In this document: positions 43,069 through 50,900 of the stretch, one piece after another | Numbering within the stretch: position 1 is the first letter of the stretch | Layout: each line of letters opens with the position of its first letter | Source of the DNA: RGIG3701 sp031553595 | Lineage (GTDB): Bacteria > Planctomycetota > Planctomycetia > Pirellulales > Thermoguttaceae | Direction of reading: 5' to 3' | NCBI GenBank assembly: GCA_031553595.1 | Contig: JAVBLI010000034.1 | Location: forward strand, 1 to 64,000 | Length of the DNA stretch: 64,000 nt | Made by a program: the position numbers and the translations under genes | Notes under the pieces: model-generated | Databases searched by the model: none | Told to the model about the DNA's origin: nothing | Seen by the model: only the letters and a program-made list of their open reading frames with translations

Positions 43069-43228
43069 AGCCCCAAGCGTCAGCGTGGGGCACTGCGGAG
43101 TGGGAAGTTTTCTTGTAGTCGGTGTTCCGTATAAATATACAAAACACCGCGTTTTCATCCGTCCGGTACGCCACCTGCAAGAGCGGGTTCTACCGCATGG
43201 TACCCCTCGCCGACGCTTGGGGCTAGAG
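43069..43228. repeat. Palindromic element between atpH and atpA
   Basis: CTAGCCCCAAGCGTCAGCG at 43069 and its complement ending CGACGCTTGGGGCTAG at 43228 enclose about 110 bases. The ends match over about 20 bases; each arm also contains a smaller hairpin (CCCC...GGGG). It fills most of the 206-base atpH-atpA gap. Confidence 0.8.
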
Positions 43229-43232
43229 TGTT

Positions 43233-43853
43233 TTACTCAGCGCTGGGCGAATAACTTTTGATGACGTTACGGCAAATGTCGTTCAGTTGGGCGGCGACGG
43301 AACCGTCGTAAATCGTGTCGCCGACGCGGACGACCAAGCCGCCGATCAGCGAGGAATTCACCTCGCAAATAATATCCGGCTCGCCTTTGAGCATGGTCCG
43401 CAGCGCCGCCGTCAGCTTCTGGCGAGAGTCGGCCGGGATGGGCGCGGCGGATGTTACCACCACCTTTACACGGCCCAGCAGCTCGTCGTATTTCTCCCGC
43501 GCTTGCGCGTAAATCGCTCGCAGACAATCCAGACGCTCGTGCTTGGCCACGATACGCAGGAAGTTCAGGAAAACCGGCGACAATCGGCTTGCGAAAACGC
43601 GGTCGATCATCGCGGTTTTGTCTTCCGTGGAAACCAGACGCCCGGAAAGGATCGTCTCGAAATCCGGAAACGCGCTGAGGGCCTCGGAAATGAAGCCGCC
43701 GTACTCGTCCAGCACCTCGCCGATCTTCGTCGGGTGGTTGTCCAGCGCCCCGAAAAGCGCACCCGCATACACATCGCCGATCTTCTCGGCGGTGACGTCC
43801 GGGCTGGATTCTGCCGCAAAACGCGCATCGTTGGCGGAAACGTCCGTTGCCAT
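43233..43853 (-). CDS. atpH: ATP synthase F1 delta subunit
   Basis: 206 residues from ATG 43853 (MATDVSANDARF), with ACGAGG-type sequence upstream; an in-frame ATG at 43886 only adds translated repeat. About 20 residues longer than usual at the N-terminus. KIGDVYAGALFGAL and the end PDIICEVNSSLIGGLVVRVGD (landmark SLIGGLVVRVGD) are the family signature. Connects the peripheral stalk to F1. Confidence 0.92.
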   Translation of the reverse strand: MATDVSANDARFAAESSPDVTAEKIGDVYAGALFGALDNHPTKIGEVLDEYGGFISEALSAFPDFETILSGRLVSTEDKTAMIDRVFASRLSPVFLNFLRIVAKHERLDCLRAIYAQAREKYDELLGRVKVVVTSAAPIPADSRQKLTAALRTMLKGEPDIICEVNSSLIGGLVVRVGDTIYDGSVAAQLNDICRNVIKSYSPSAE

Positions 43854-43869
43854 GGGGAACCTCGTGGGG

Positions 43870-43903
43870 AAATTGATAATTGACAATTGATAATTATCAA
43901 TTG
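43870..43903. repeat. AATTGAT heptamer palindrome between atpF and atpH
   Basis: AATTGAT, AATTGAC, AATTGAT followed by ATTATCAATTG, so the array folds back on itself. It starts one base after the atpF stop. Same unit as at 40204-40310. Confidence 0.85.
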
Positions 43904-43904
43904 T

Positions 43905-44507
43905 TTAGAACTTTGCAATCGTCTGATCAATCAGATCTTTGTGGGCGTTGGGGTCGAGCTGTTTTTGCAGGATTTTGCCGGCGATTTCCACCGCGAGGGT
44001 GGCACTGGCGGCCGCTAATTCTTTCTTGGCCTGCACCTTCGCCGAGGCGATTTCCTGCGTGGCCTGCGTTTTAATCGTTTCGACTTCCTGCTTCGCGGTT
44101 TCCACCATCTGGGCACGCGCCTTTTCGTTGATGGCCGCGGACTTGTCGTAAAGCGTTTGGATTTCCTGCTTGGCACTGGCCAACTGCTGTTTATAATCCT
44201 CCAGCAACTGCTGCGCGGTGGCATTCGCTTCCTCGGCGCCCGAGCGCTGGTCGTGAATGTATTTTTCCCGCTTGTCCAGCCCTTCCACAATCGGCCCGAA
44301 CGCATACTTCCAGAGAATGCCCAGGGTGACGAGGAAGGTCACGATCGTCCAGAGCCCCAGGTTTCGCTGAAGCGACTCCAACGGGTTCATGTTTTTAGCG
44401 CCTTCGTCCCCCGAGGCCAGCAAATCGGCGACACCGGGGCCAAAAAGCACCAGGGCGCCGACTCCGATTATCAGACAGGTGATCCATATCCGGTGATTCG
44501 ACTTCAT
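43905..44507 (-). CDS. atpF: ATP synthase Fo b subunit
   Basis: 200 residues from ATG 44507 (GAGG upstream). An N-terminal signal-like hydrophobic segment (residues about 7-30) and a second membrane segment (about 52-72, GLWTIVTFLVTLGILWKYAF) precede a long Ala/Gln/Glu/Lys-rich coiled coil (about 80-185), the peripheral stalk. Most bacterial b subunits have only one membrane segment; the extra one may be a cleaved signal peptide, as also seen in atpE here. Confidence 0.92.
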   Translation of the reverse strand: MKSNHRIWITCLIIGVGALVLFGPGVADLLASGDEGAKNMNPLESLQRNLGLWTIVTFLVTLGILWKYAFGPIVEGLDKREKYIHDQRSGAEEANATAQQLLEDYKQQLASAKQEIQTLYDKSAAINEKARAQMVETAKQEVETIKTQATQEIASAKVQAKKELAAASATLAVEIAGKILQKQLDPNAHKDLIDQTIAKF

Positions 44508-44618
44508 CGTTCGATCCTCATTTTCCGGCACGAACCACACCCGCGCGGGCGTGATTCGCAGCCGTCAAAAATTTATAAAAGGGACTGATTCACACGTAAC
44601 CAAACGAACATCGTCGGC

Positions 44619-44996
44619 TTATTTGAAAATGAAGCCCAGCAGGCAGATGACCAGGCCGAACAGCGTGGCACCTTCGATCAGCGCCGCGGAGAGAATCATA
44701 CCGGTCTGGATGGATCCGGCGGCTTCGGGCTGGCGAGCCATGCTTTCGACGGCGGCGGAACCGATGCGTCCGATGCCGAAACCACCACCGACGACGACCA
44801 GACCGCAACCGATGGCCACGCCCCATGCGATGGGCAGGCCGGAGGCCGGAGCGGCGACTTCCGCAGCATGCGCGTCAGCAGCCGGAGCGGTTGCGGCGGG
44901 GGCATTAGCGGCCGGCGCGGCGGCTTCCTGAGCGATCGCGGGCGAAATCATGGCGATAAGGGCCACCAACAACAAAGCAATGCTAAATTTTTTCAC
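44619..44996 (-). CDS. atpE: ATP synthase Fo c subunit with an N-terminal signal-peptide-like extension
   Basis: 125 residues from a GTG start at 44996, chosen because AGGAGA lies just upstream. The family is usually 70-90 residues. Residues 1-23 form a signal peptide (KKFSIALLLVALIAMISPAIA-Q), residues 24-52 an Ala/Pro linker, and the two ring helices follow. The polar loop ARQPEAAG is at 87-94 and the ion-carrying Glu108 sits in ALIEGATLFG. The position matching the sodium-binding Gln of sodium-type rings is Ile, and Glu108 is followed by Gly, so proton use is more likely. Confidence 0.93.
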   Translation of the reverse strand: MKKFSIALLLVALIAMISPAIAQEAAAPAANAPAATAPAADAHAAEVAAPASGLPIAWGVAIGCGLVVVGGGFGIGRIGSAAVESMARQPEAAGSIQTGMILSAALIEGATLFGLVICLLGFIFK

Positions 44997-45021
44997 GTTA
45001 CATTCTCCTGATTTAATGAAG

Positions 45022-45167
45022 TTAAGCCTCAAGCTGTAAGCCATAAGCTTTAAGCTCGCAACATCCGCTCCCGGCATAACCGGCAACGTTCGTTTTACAC
45101 TAATATGAAATTTTACGTTGGATTCAGGTTGGAAATCGACAAGCTTGAAGCTTATAGCTTACAGCCT
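45022..45167. repeat. Facing heptamer arrays (TAAGCTT/AAGCTTA type) between atpB and atpE
   Basis: TTAAGCC, TCAAGCT, GTAAGCC, ATAAGCT, TTAAGCT at 45022-45056 face ACAAGCT, TGAAGCT, TATAGCT, TACAGCC at about 45138-45165. In operon direction the first array begins immediately after the atpB stop (45168-45170). Confidence 0.85.
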
Positions 45168-45989
45168 TTAATGTTTATGCGTCGCCATGCCGATGTAGAG
45201 CGCCATCAAAAACGTGAAGATGTACGCCTGCAAAAACGCGACGAAAAGTTCGAGGAAATTGATACATATATATAAGGCCAGCGACGAGACCGAAATGGCG
45301 TACCAGATCAGGAGGCCCGCCGAGGCGCCGACAAACGCCATGAACACCGCCAGCACGAGGTGCCCGGCGAAAACGTTCGCAAATAAACGGATGGCCAACA
45401 CGCAGTGCTTGACCAGGAACCCGAAAACTTCAATCACGAAAAGCATGGGCTTCAGGAGATATCCCAGCCCGAACGGCACGTCCATGTCCGGCACTTGATT
45501 CAGCCAGAACCGCACCGCGCCGAAACGCAGCGAGCCGGCAATGATCGAACACGCCAGCGCAAACCCCGCCAACGCCACCGTTACCGAAGGATTCGCCGTC
45601 GGCGAGCCCATGAACGGCACCATGCCCAACAAATTACACAGAAGCACGAAAAAGAATGTTGTCCAGATAATCGGCAGATATTTATCCGCCCCGTGGCCGA
45701 TCGCCGGCCGTGTGACATTATCCCGGAAAAACATCAGAAACGCTTCCATCATATTCCAGAATCGGCCTTTAATCGGCTCGCCCGTACGAATTTTGCGGGC
45801 CAGGGGTATAAAAATAGCAAGAATAATCAGTGAGGCGACGACTTCCAGCACCATGAATTTCGTGATCTGAAATCCGAAGATTTCCGGAAGCTTGATAACC
45901 TGTTCCTCGGTGAAGAAGTGGAAGGAGGTTCCATCCCCGACGTGCCCGCCCAACCAGCCCGGACTCAGAGGATTCTGCTCAGCGCTCAT
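45168..45989 (-). CDS. atpB: ATP synthase Fo a subunit
   Basis: 273 residues from ATG 45989 (GGGAG upstream; an ATG at 46007 is an alternative). The half-channel subunit. Essential Arg201 in VLAIRLFANVFAGHLVLA and the final-helix glutamine in FLQAYIFTFLMALYIG are present. FWNMMEAFLMFFRDNV and NLLGMVPF are further family marks. Six membrane segments. A heptamer array starts right after its stop. Confidence 0.95.
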   Translation of the reverse strand: MSAEQNPLSPGWLGGHVGDGTSFHFFTEEQVIKLPEIFGFQITKFMVLEVVASLIILAIFIPLARKIRTGEPIKGRFWNMMEAFLMFFRDNVTRPAIGHGADKYLPIIWTTFFFVLLCNLLGMVPFMGSPTANPSVTVALAGFALACSIIAGSLRFGAVRFWLNQVPDMDVPFGLGYLLKPMLFVIEVFGFLVKHCVLAIRLFANVFAGHLVLAVFMAFVGASAGLLIWYAISVSSLALYICINFLELFVAFLQAYIFTFLMALYIGMATHKH

Positions 45990-46048
45990 GCTTGACTCCC
46001 GTTCCATACCCTGTTAAAAAACCGTTTAGCTATTCTTCCCGACCGGCG

Positions 46049-46456
46049 TTAATTGCCCTTCTTTCCGGGATGGGTGAGAATTAACTCCACCACTAGCGTA
46101 AACGGATAATAAACCAAATATGAAATCAGTATAGCTGCTGAAAAATCCTTGTCCATACCCCCCTTGTAAAAAAATAAGGCGATCAGTGCCACGGTGAGGG
46201 GGATACCCATGCGTGCGAAAATTCCCATGATGTGGGCGTACCCCGTAATTTGCAGCGTTTGCGAGTCGCTGGCGTTTTTGGATATTTTTTTAGCCAAGTC
46301 GAGCATTCGCATCGCCCCCACCCCGCCCGCGAAGCACGCCAGGCAGCCGACGGAGGTGCCCACGGCCGCAATCTTTCCATAAAAGGAAAAGATGAAAGCC
46401 GTTACCAGGGCCCAGTAAAAAAACGTGGCCGAGAAGAAAATCAGGTACTTGGTCAT
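46049..46456 (-). CDS. atpI: AtpI-like protein, first gene of the ATP synthase operon
   Basis: 135 residues, four transmembrane helices (about 5-27, 31-50, 75-95 and 103-125). The helix pattern, position and co-direction match the I subunit that precedes atpB in many operons and assists c-ring assembly. Sequence conservation of this group is low, so the call rests on topology and position. It lies 59 bases before atpB. Confidence 0.7.
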   Translation of the reverse strand: MTKYLIFFSATFFYWALVTAFIFSFYGKIAAVGTSVGCLACFAGGVGAMRMLDLAKKISKNASDSQTLQITGYAHIMGIFARMGIPLTVALIALFFYKGGMDKDFSAAILISYLVYYPFTLVVELILTHPGKKGN

Positions 46457-46510
46457 GGCGAAATCAGGGATTTTGGAGGTGTGGGGCGGCTGTCAGATTC
46501 ATGGCTTCAT

Positions 46511-46625
46511 AAAACAGCAGCCGGGAACGGAGCGTTAGTGCAGAGACCGGATCGAAGTGAGAAAAATTCCGGCGATTCTATCCGGTCATTCCGCTGCGCT
46601 TCATTTCCGGCTGCTGTTCTTGCGG
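46511..46625. repeat. Dispersed palindrome between divergent genes
   Basis: AAAACAGCAGCCGGGAACGG... against ...CCGGCTGCTGTTCTTGCGG, with an inner ACCGGAT/ATCCGGT pairing. This is the one complete copy that lies upstream of genes on both sides, so a terminator role does not explain all copies. Confidence 0.85.
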
Positions 46626-46878
46626 AATCATCCATCTGATCACTGCCCATGGGCTGCACAGCAGGGGAAACAACGGGCCGAAACGAGGACGGCATGCGTA
46701 ATTATAATGGAAAAACGTGAAAACGCAATCCGCCGTAAGGCGTGTGCAGGAGGGAGGTTTTTGGCGCTGGGCAGGGCCGATTCTTCGTGCCCGATTCCGG
46801 ATTTTCATCCCCCCTCCGATTCCCCGTATTATTCCGGGACGAAATAAATGAAAAAGACGCAAAATCGAAGCTTTTTTC

Positions 46879-46907
46879 TTGACACGCGACGGCGGCGATG
46901 CTAGAAT
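46879..46907 (+). promoter_or_regulatory. Sigma70 promoter for the coiled-coil protein gene
   Basis: TTGACA at 46879-46884, exactly 17 bases, TAGAAT at 46902-46907. A 60-base leader with AAGGAG precedes the ATG at 46971. Confidence 0.8.
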
Positions 46908-46970
46908 GGAATGAGTGTGTATCGTGACAATTTATAAAAAGTGAAAAAATAACCGTTTAAGGAGCTTATC

Positions 46971-48353
46971 ATGAATCGCATAGAAATGGGATTGAAAATT
47001 TCCCTGATTTTGTTTGTGGTCATCGCAATTGCGCTGGGCATCACGACCTGGGTTTTCAAAAAACAGTACGACGAGGCGGTTGCCGATAAAAACGCGGCCC
47101 AGTCGAAAGCCACGACGGAGTCGGCGAATGCCAGCCGGGTGACGGAAGACTTGGAATCGCTGAAGCAGATTATCGGTTATTCCGACGAGCCGAAAATGAT
47201 CGTCGAGCACTTTAAGGAAGACATGAAAACGATCGCCCCGGACGCGGAAAACCCGACGTATGTCAGCGTGATCGCCAGTTTGCGGGATAAGTTGAGGACG
47301 AAGGAAAACGACCTGAAACTGAAGCAGGACTCGCTGCTTGCGTTGAACGAAAAGTTTTCGAAGCGCGAGGCGGCGACAAAGGGGAACCTGGAGAAGATGA
47401 AGGAGCGGGAGCTTGCCGCCGCGAATCGGCTGAAAGAGGAGGAGGCGAAACTCCAGGCGACGTTGGCATCCAACGCCGAAAGCCTGAATAAAACGGTGGC
47501 CACGACGAAAGACCAGATTAAGCGTCAGAAAGGTTTGGCCGACGAGGCCCAGGCGCGTGTCGAGACGATTGAGACGGCTTTTGGCGCCCAGGCAAAGCAG
47601 CTCCAGACTGCTAGGGATATTGCCGCGGCCAAAGAAACACCGCCGATGGATAACCCGCAAGGTAAAGTCAGTTTTGTGGAGGCCAACGGAGAATACGGTA
47701 CGATCGACCTCGGCTCCGCGGCGAATGTCACCCGTGGGCTTATGTTCAGTGTTTACGAGCCGCGCGACATGAGCAAGCAGGGCCTGAAGGGGAGTGTGGA
47801 AGTCATTAATATCGAGAACGCGCGAACGTCGCAGGTGCGTATCACCTCGACGGATATCAATAATCCGATTATTTCCGGCGACGTGATTTACACGCCGAGC
47901 TGGCAGCCGGGATTCCAGACGCGCTACGCGCTGCTGGGCAAGATGGACGTGAAGGGCAACGGCCAGAACGATGTCGCGACGGTTCGTGCCCTGGTGGCGA
48001 AAAACGGTGCGAAGGTGGATGCGTATCAGCGGGAAGACGGGGCCCAGGAGGGCCGTATTACCGATGCGACGACCATTGCGATCGTTGGTACGCAGCCCGA
48101 CGACAAGTCGGGAGATGTTGCCCTCAGCACGTATACGAACATGAGCGGCGACGTGACCCGTTTCGGCATGAAGCGGCTGCGATTGGGTGAATTCCTGGCG
48201 CAGTCGGGTTATGTGCCGACCAAAAATCAGTATGAAGGCATCCAGACCACTTCCAAGCGGCCGAGCACGCCGTCGACGGGCAAAGTGTCCAGCGCGTATT
48301 CCGATGATGAGCCGAAAACCGGGAAACGCCAGCCGCCGAATACGGCTTATTAA
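46971..48353 (+). CDS. Membrane-anchored coiled-coil protein, planctomycete type
   Basis: 460 residues. One N-terminal membrane helix (about 8-28), a long charged coiled coil (about 32-215, with many Lys/Glu/Ala), then a beta-rich domain of about 190 residues: GKVSFVEANGEYGTIDLGSAANVTRGLMFSVYEP (landmark IDLGSAANVTRGLMFSVY), NNPIISGDVIYTPSWQPG and GKMDVKGNGQNDV. A Ser/Pro/Thr-rich tail ends the protein. Conserved proteins of this layout are known to me from planctomycetes, without an assigned role. AAGGAG is well placed. The domain after the coil suggests a periplasmic function. Confidence 0.72.
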   Translation: MNRIEMGLKISLILFVVIAIALGITTWVFKKQYDEAVADKNAAQSKATTESANASRVTEDLESLKQIIGYSDEPKMIVEHFKEDMKTIAPDAENPTYVSVIASLRDKLRTKENDLKLKQDSLLALNEKFSKREAATKGNLEKMKERELAAANRLKEEEAKLQATLASNAESLNKTVATTKDQIKRQKGLADEAQARVETIETAFGAQAKQLQTARDIAAAKETPPMDNPQGKVSFVEANGEYGTIDLGSAANVTRGLMFSVYEPRDMSKQGLKGSVEVINIENARTSQVRITSTDINNPIISGDVIYTPSWQPGFQTRYALLGKMDVKGNGQNDVATVRALVAKNGAKVDAYQREDGAQEGRITDATTIAIVGTQPDDKSGDVALSTYTNMSGDVTRFGMKRLRLGEFLAQSGYVPTKNQYEGIQTTSKRPSTPSTGKVSSAYSDDEPKTGKRQPPNTAY

Positions 48354-48374
48354 ATCAATTTCATAAAAAATACG

Positions 48375-48462
48375 GCCCGAAGTGCGAGCGAAAGACGTAA
48401 TACCGGAAGACGAGTTTTTTTCGGTAACCCATCTGCCGCTTCCATTCCGGGCTGTTTTTGTG
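48375..48462. repeat. Degenerate copy of the dispersed palindrome
   Basis: CCCGAAGTGCGAGCGAAAGACG... against a right arm ending CTTCCATTCCGGGCTG. Arms are shorter and less matched than other copies. Lies just after the coiled-coil protein gene. Confidence 0.55.
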
Positions 48463-48487
48463 CGCCGCGCCGCCGGTGGAACGGGGC

Positions 48488-48516
48488 TTAACAGAATGAC
48501 TGCCGAGTGGTATAAT
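48488..48516 (+). promoter_or_regulatory. Sigma70 promoter for uvrB
   Basis: TTAACA at 48488-48493, exactly 17 bases, TATAAT at 48511-48516. About 60 bases of leader to the ATG at 48582. No LexA-type box was recognised. Confidence 0.75.
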
Positions 48517-48581
48517 ACGGGGTGGTGATCTTTTCAGAATGGTACGTAGGGTCGCGGCGAAGGAAATTTAAAAGAACGAAA

Positions 48582-50687
48582 ATGCAAAAGAAATTTGAAT
48601 TGGTGAGTCCGTTTCTGCCCGCGGGGGATCAGCCGCAGGCGATCGAAAAGCTGTTGCGCGGCATGGCGGCGGGCGAAAAGGCCCAGACGCTCATGGGCGT
48701 CACCGGCTCCGGGAAGACATTCACCATGGCGAACATCATCCAGGAATTGCAGAGGCCCACGCTCGTGATGTCCCACAACAAAACCCTCGCGGCCCAGCTT
48801 TACTCCGAGTTCAAGCAGTTCTTTCCGCATAACGCCGTGACGTATTTCGTGAGCTATTACGATTATTACCAGCCGGAAGCGTATATTCCCCAGCGCGACA
48901 TTTACATCGAGAAAGACGCGGCCGTGAATCAGGAAATCGACCGGCTGCGCCTGGCCACCACCAGCGCTCTGGTCAGCCGGCGGGACGTGATCGTCGTGGC
49001 GAGCGTTTCGTCGATTTACGGCCTGGGTTCTCCGGAAGATTATAAAAACATGATGATCCCGCTGGAAGTCGGGCAGATGATGGATCGCGACTTGCTTTTG
49101 GCGAAACTTGTGGAAGTACAGTATGAGCGGAATGACGTGGTGCTGGAAAGCGGAAAGTTCCGGGCCCGCGGCGACTGCGTGGAAATTTTCCCCACGTACG
49201 AGGAATTTGCGTTTCGGATCGAGTTCTGGGGAGATGAAATCGAGCAGCTTTCGTATATCAACCCGGTGTCGGGCGAGGTGATCGAGCGTCGCGGAGATAT
49301 CATGGTGTACCCGGCGAAGCATTTCGTGCTGCCGGAGGAGCGGATTCATGATGCGCTGGTGAAAATCCGCCGTGAGCTGACCATGCAGCTTGAGGCGTTT
49401 AAGAATGAGGGGAAGCTCCTGGAGGCGCAGCGGCTCTCGGCCCGCACGCGCTATGATATCGAGATGCTCCAGCAGGTGGGGTACTGCCCGGGGGTGGAAA
49501 ATTACAGCCAGCCGCTTTCGAATCGCGCGCCAGGGGAGCCGCCGGACACGCTGTTCAGCTTTTTCCCGGAGGATTACCTGCTTTTTGTGGACGAGTCGCA
49601 TGTGACCGTGCCGCAGATTCGCGGGATGCAGACGGCCGACCGGAACCGAAAGCAGACGCTGGTGGATCACGGATTCCGGCTGCCCAGTGCGCTGGATAAT
49701 CGGCCGCTGCGTTTTCATGAGTGGGAATCGCGGGTGAATCAGGCGATTTATGTTTCGGCCACACCCGGGCCGTATGAGCTGGAGAAGTCGCACTCTCTGG
49801 TGGTGGAGCAGGTCATTCGGCCCACGGGGCTTCTGGACCCGGAGATTGAAGTGATTCCCGCCACGGAGTGTAAGGCCGGGAAGTCGGCGGTGAGTGAAAA
49901 GGCGTCGCCGGGGCAGGTGCCGCACCTGCTGGCGGAAGTCAAGAAGCGGGCGAAAGCCGGCGAGCGGGTGCTGGCCACCACGCTGACGAAACGCATGGCG
50001 GAAGACCTCTCGGCTTATTTCACGAAACAGGGCGTGCGGTGTAAATGGCTGCACAGCGAGCTGGACGCCTTCGAGCGAGTGGAGCTGCTGCGCGAGTTGC
50101 GGGAGGGGACGTTTGACGTGCTGGTGGGGGTGAACCTGCTGCGCGAAGGGCTCGACTTGCCGGAAGTTTCGCTGGTGGCGATTCTGGACGCGGATAAGGA
50201 GGGCTTCCTGCGGAGTGAAACGTCGCTGATGCAGACCATCGGGCGGTCGGCGCGAAACGTGAATGCGAAAGTGCTGCTGTACGCGGATAAAATGACGCAG
50301 GCCATGCAGAACTCCATCACGGAAACGTACCGGCGCCGCGAGTTGCAGAAGGCGTATAATAAGGAGCACGGCATCACGCCGCGGACGATTAAGAAGAATA
50401 TTCATCGCGGAATTGAGGCGGAGGCGGACGCGCACCTGCGGGCGAATGAAATGGTCGGGCGTTCGGACATGGCCACGATCATCACGGAAGAGTACCTCGC
50501 GGAGCTGGAGGCCGAAATGATGGAGGCGGCCCAAAATCTGGAATTCGAGCGTGCTGCGGCCATTCGTGACCGCATTAACCAGATGCGTGAGCAGGTGGGA
50601 AAACGTGTGGACGAGGTGAAAATCGAAAAACCGAAACGCGGAAAACGCGGTGGAGGCGGAAAGCCGAAGACCGTGCCGATGGTTTAG
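48582..50687 (+). CDS. uvrB: Excinuclease ABC subunit B
   Basis: 701 residues from ATG 48582. Damage-verifying helicase-like subunit of nucleotide excision repair. Walker A GVTGSGKT near residue 40, the beta-hairpin region YYDYYQPEAYIP at about 92-103, FVDESHVTVPQIRGM, ATLTKRMAEDL..., the C-terminal helicase motif QTIGRSARN and a UVR domain LEFERAAAIRDRINQM. The basic tail KPKRGKRGGGGKPK is a small species-specific addition. In-frame codons from 48522 lie within the promoter region and are not used. Confidence 0.97.
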   Translation: MQKKFELVSPFLPAGDQPQAIEKLLRGMAAGEKAQTLMGVTGSGKTFTMANIIQELQRPTLVMSHNKTLAAQLYSEFKQFFPHNAVTYFVSYYDYYQPEAYIPQRDIYIEKDAAVNQEIDRLRLATTSALVSRRDVIVVASVSSIYGLGSPEDYKNMMIPLEVGQMMDRDLLLAKLVEVQYERNDVVLESGKFRARGDCVEIFPTYEEFAFRIEFWGDEIEQLSYINPVSGEVIERRGDIMVYPAKHFVLPEERIHDALVKIRRELTMQLEAFKNEGKLLEAQRLSARTRYDIEMLQQVGYCPGVENYSQPLSNRAPGEPPDTLFSFFPEDYLLFVDESHVTVPQIRGMQTADRNRKQTLVDHGFRLPSALDNRPLRFHEWESRVNQAIYVSATPGPYELEKSHSLVVEQVIRPTGLLDPEIEVIPATECKAGKSAVSEKASPGQVPHLLAEVKKRAKAGERVLATTLTKRMAEDLSAYFTKQGVRCKWLHSELDAFERVELLRELREGTFDVLVGVNLLREGLDLPEVSLVAILDADKEGFLRSETSLMQTIGRSARNVNAKVLLYADKMTQAMQNSITETYRRRELQKAYNKEHGITPRTIKKNIHRGIEAEADAHLRANEMVGRSDMATIITEEYLAELEAEMMEAAQNLEFERAAAIRDRINQMREQVGKRVDEVKIEKPKRGKRGGGGKPKTVPMV

Positions 50688-50709
50688 AGCATTTTCGAAA
50701 TTCAATTGG

Positions 50710-50838
50710 ACACAAGAACAGCAGCCGGGAGCGTAGCGTTAGCGGAGAGACCGGATCGAAGGGGGAAACAATCCGGAAATTCTATCCGGTCTCTGCGCGT
50801 CACTGCGTTCCGCTCCGCTCCCGGCTACTGTTCTTGTC
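50710..50838. repeat. Dispersed palindrome after uvrB
   Basis: GACACAAGAACAGCAGCCGGGAG... against ...CTCCCGGCTACTGTTCTTGTC, loop about 20 bases, with the GAGACCGGAT core variant also seen at 27848-27950. Reading through it creates a false 65-residue extension of the next gene. Confidence 0.85.
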
Positions 50839-50866
50839 CAGCGAAATGGCGAAAACGTGCTGGCGT

Positions 50867-50887
50867 GGAATTAGGAATTAGAAATGA
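50867..50887 (+). repeat. Short GGAATTA heptamer array
   Basis: GGAATTA, GGAATTA, GAAATGA in register, just before the hydrolase gene. Same unit family as at 3069-3206, but with no facing array here. Confidence 0.6.
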
Positions 50888-50900
50888 GGGGAGAGTGAGG

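Larger units (their letters stand above)
46457..46970. other. Divergent region between the atp operon and the coiled-coil protein
   Basis: About 510 bases. Holds a dispersed palindrome (46511-46625), a promoter for the plus-strand gene (46879-46907) and, between them, about 250 bases with several GC-rich inverted stretches around 46745-46830. No promoter could be assigned to the atp operon with confidence. Confidence 0.6.

Noticed and set aside
38585..45170. CRISPR arrays at the tandem repeats
   Set aside because: Units are seven bases with no spacers and no cas genes.
48534..50705. 723-codon minus-strand frame opposite uvrB
   Set aside because: Antisense shadow; UvrB is unambiguous.
50706..50900. 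65-residue N-terminal extension of the alpha/beta hydrolase (RTAAGSVALAERPDRR...)
   Set aside because: It is translation of the dispersed palindrome; a strong ribosome site precedes the ATG at 50901.
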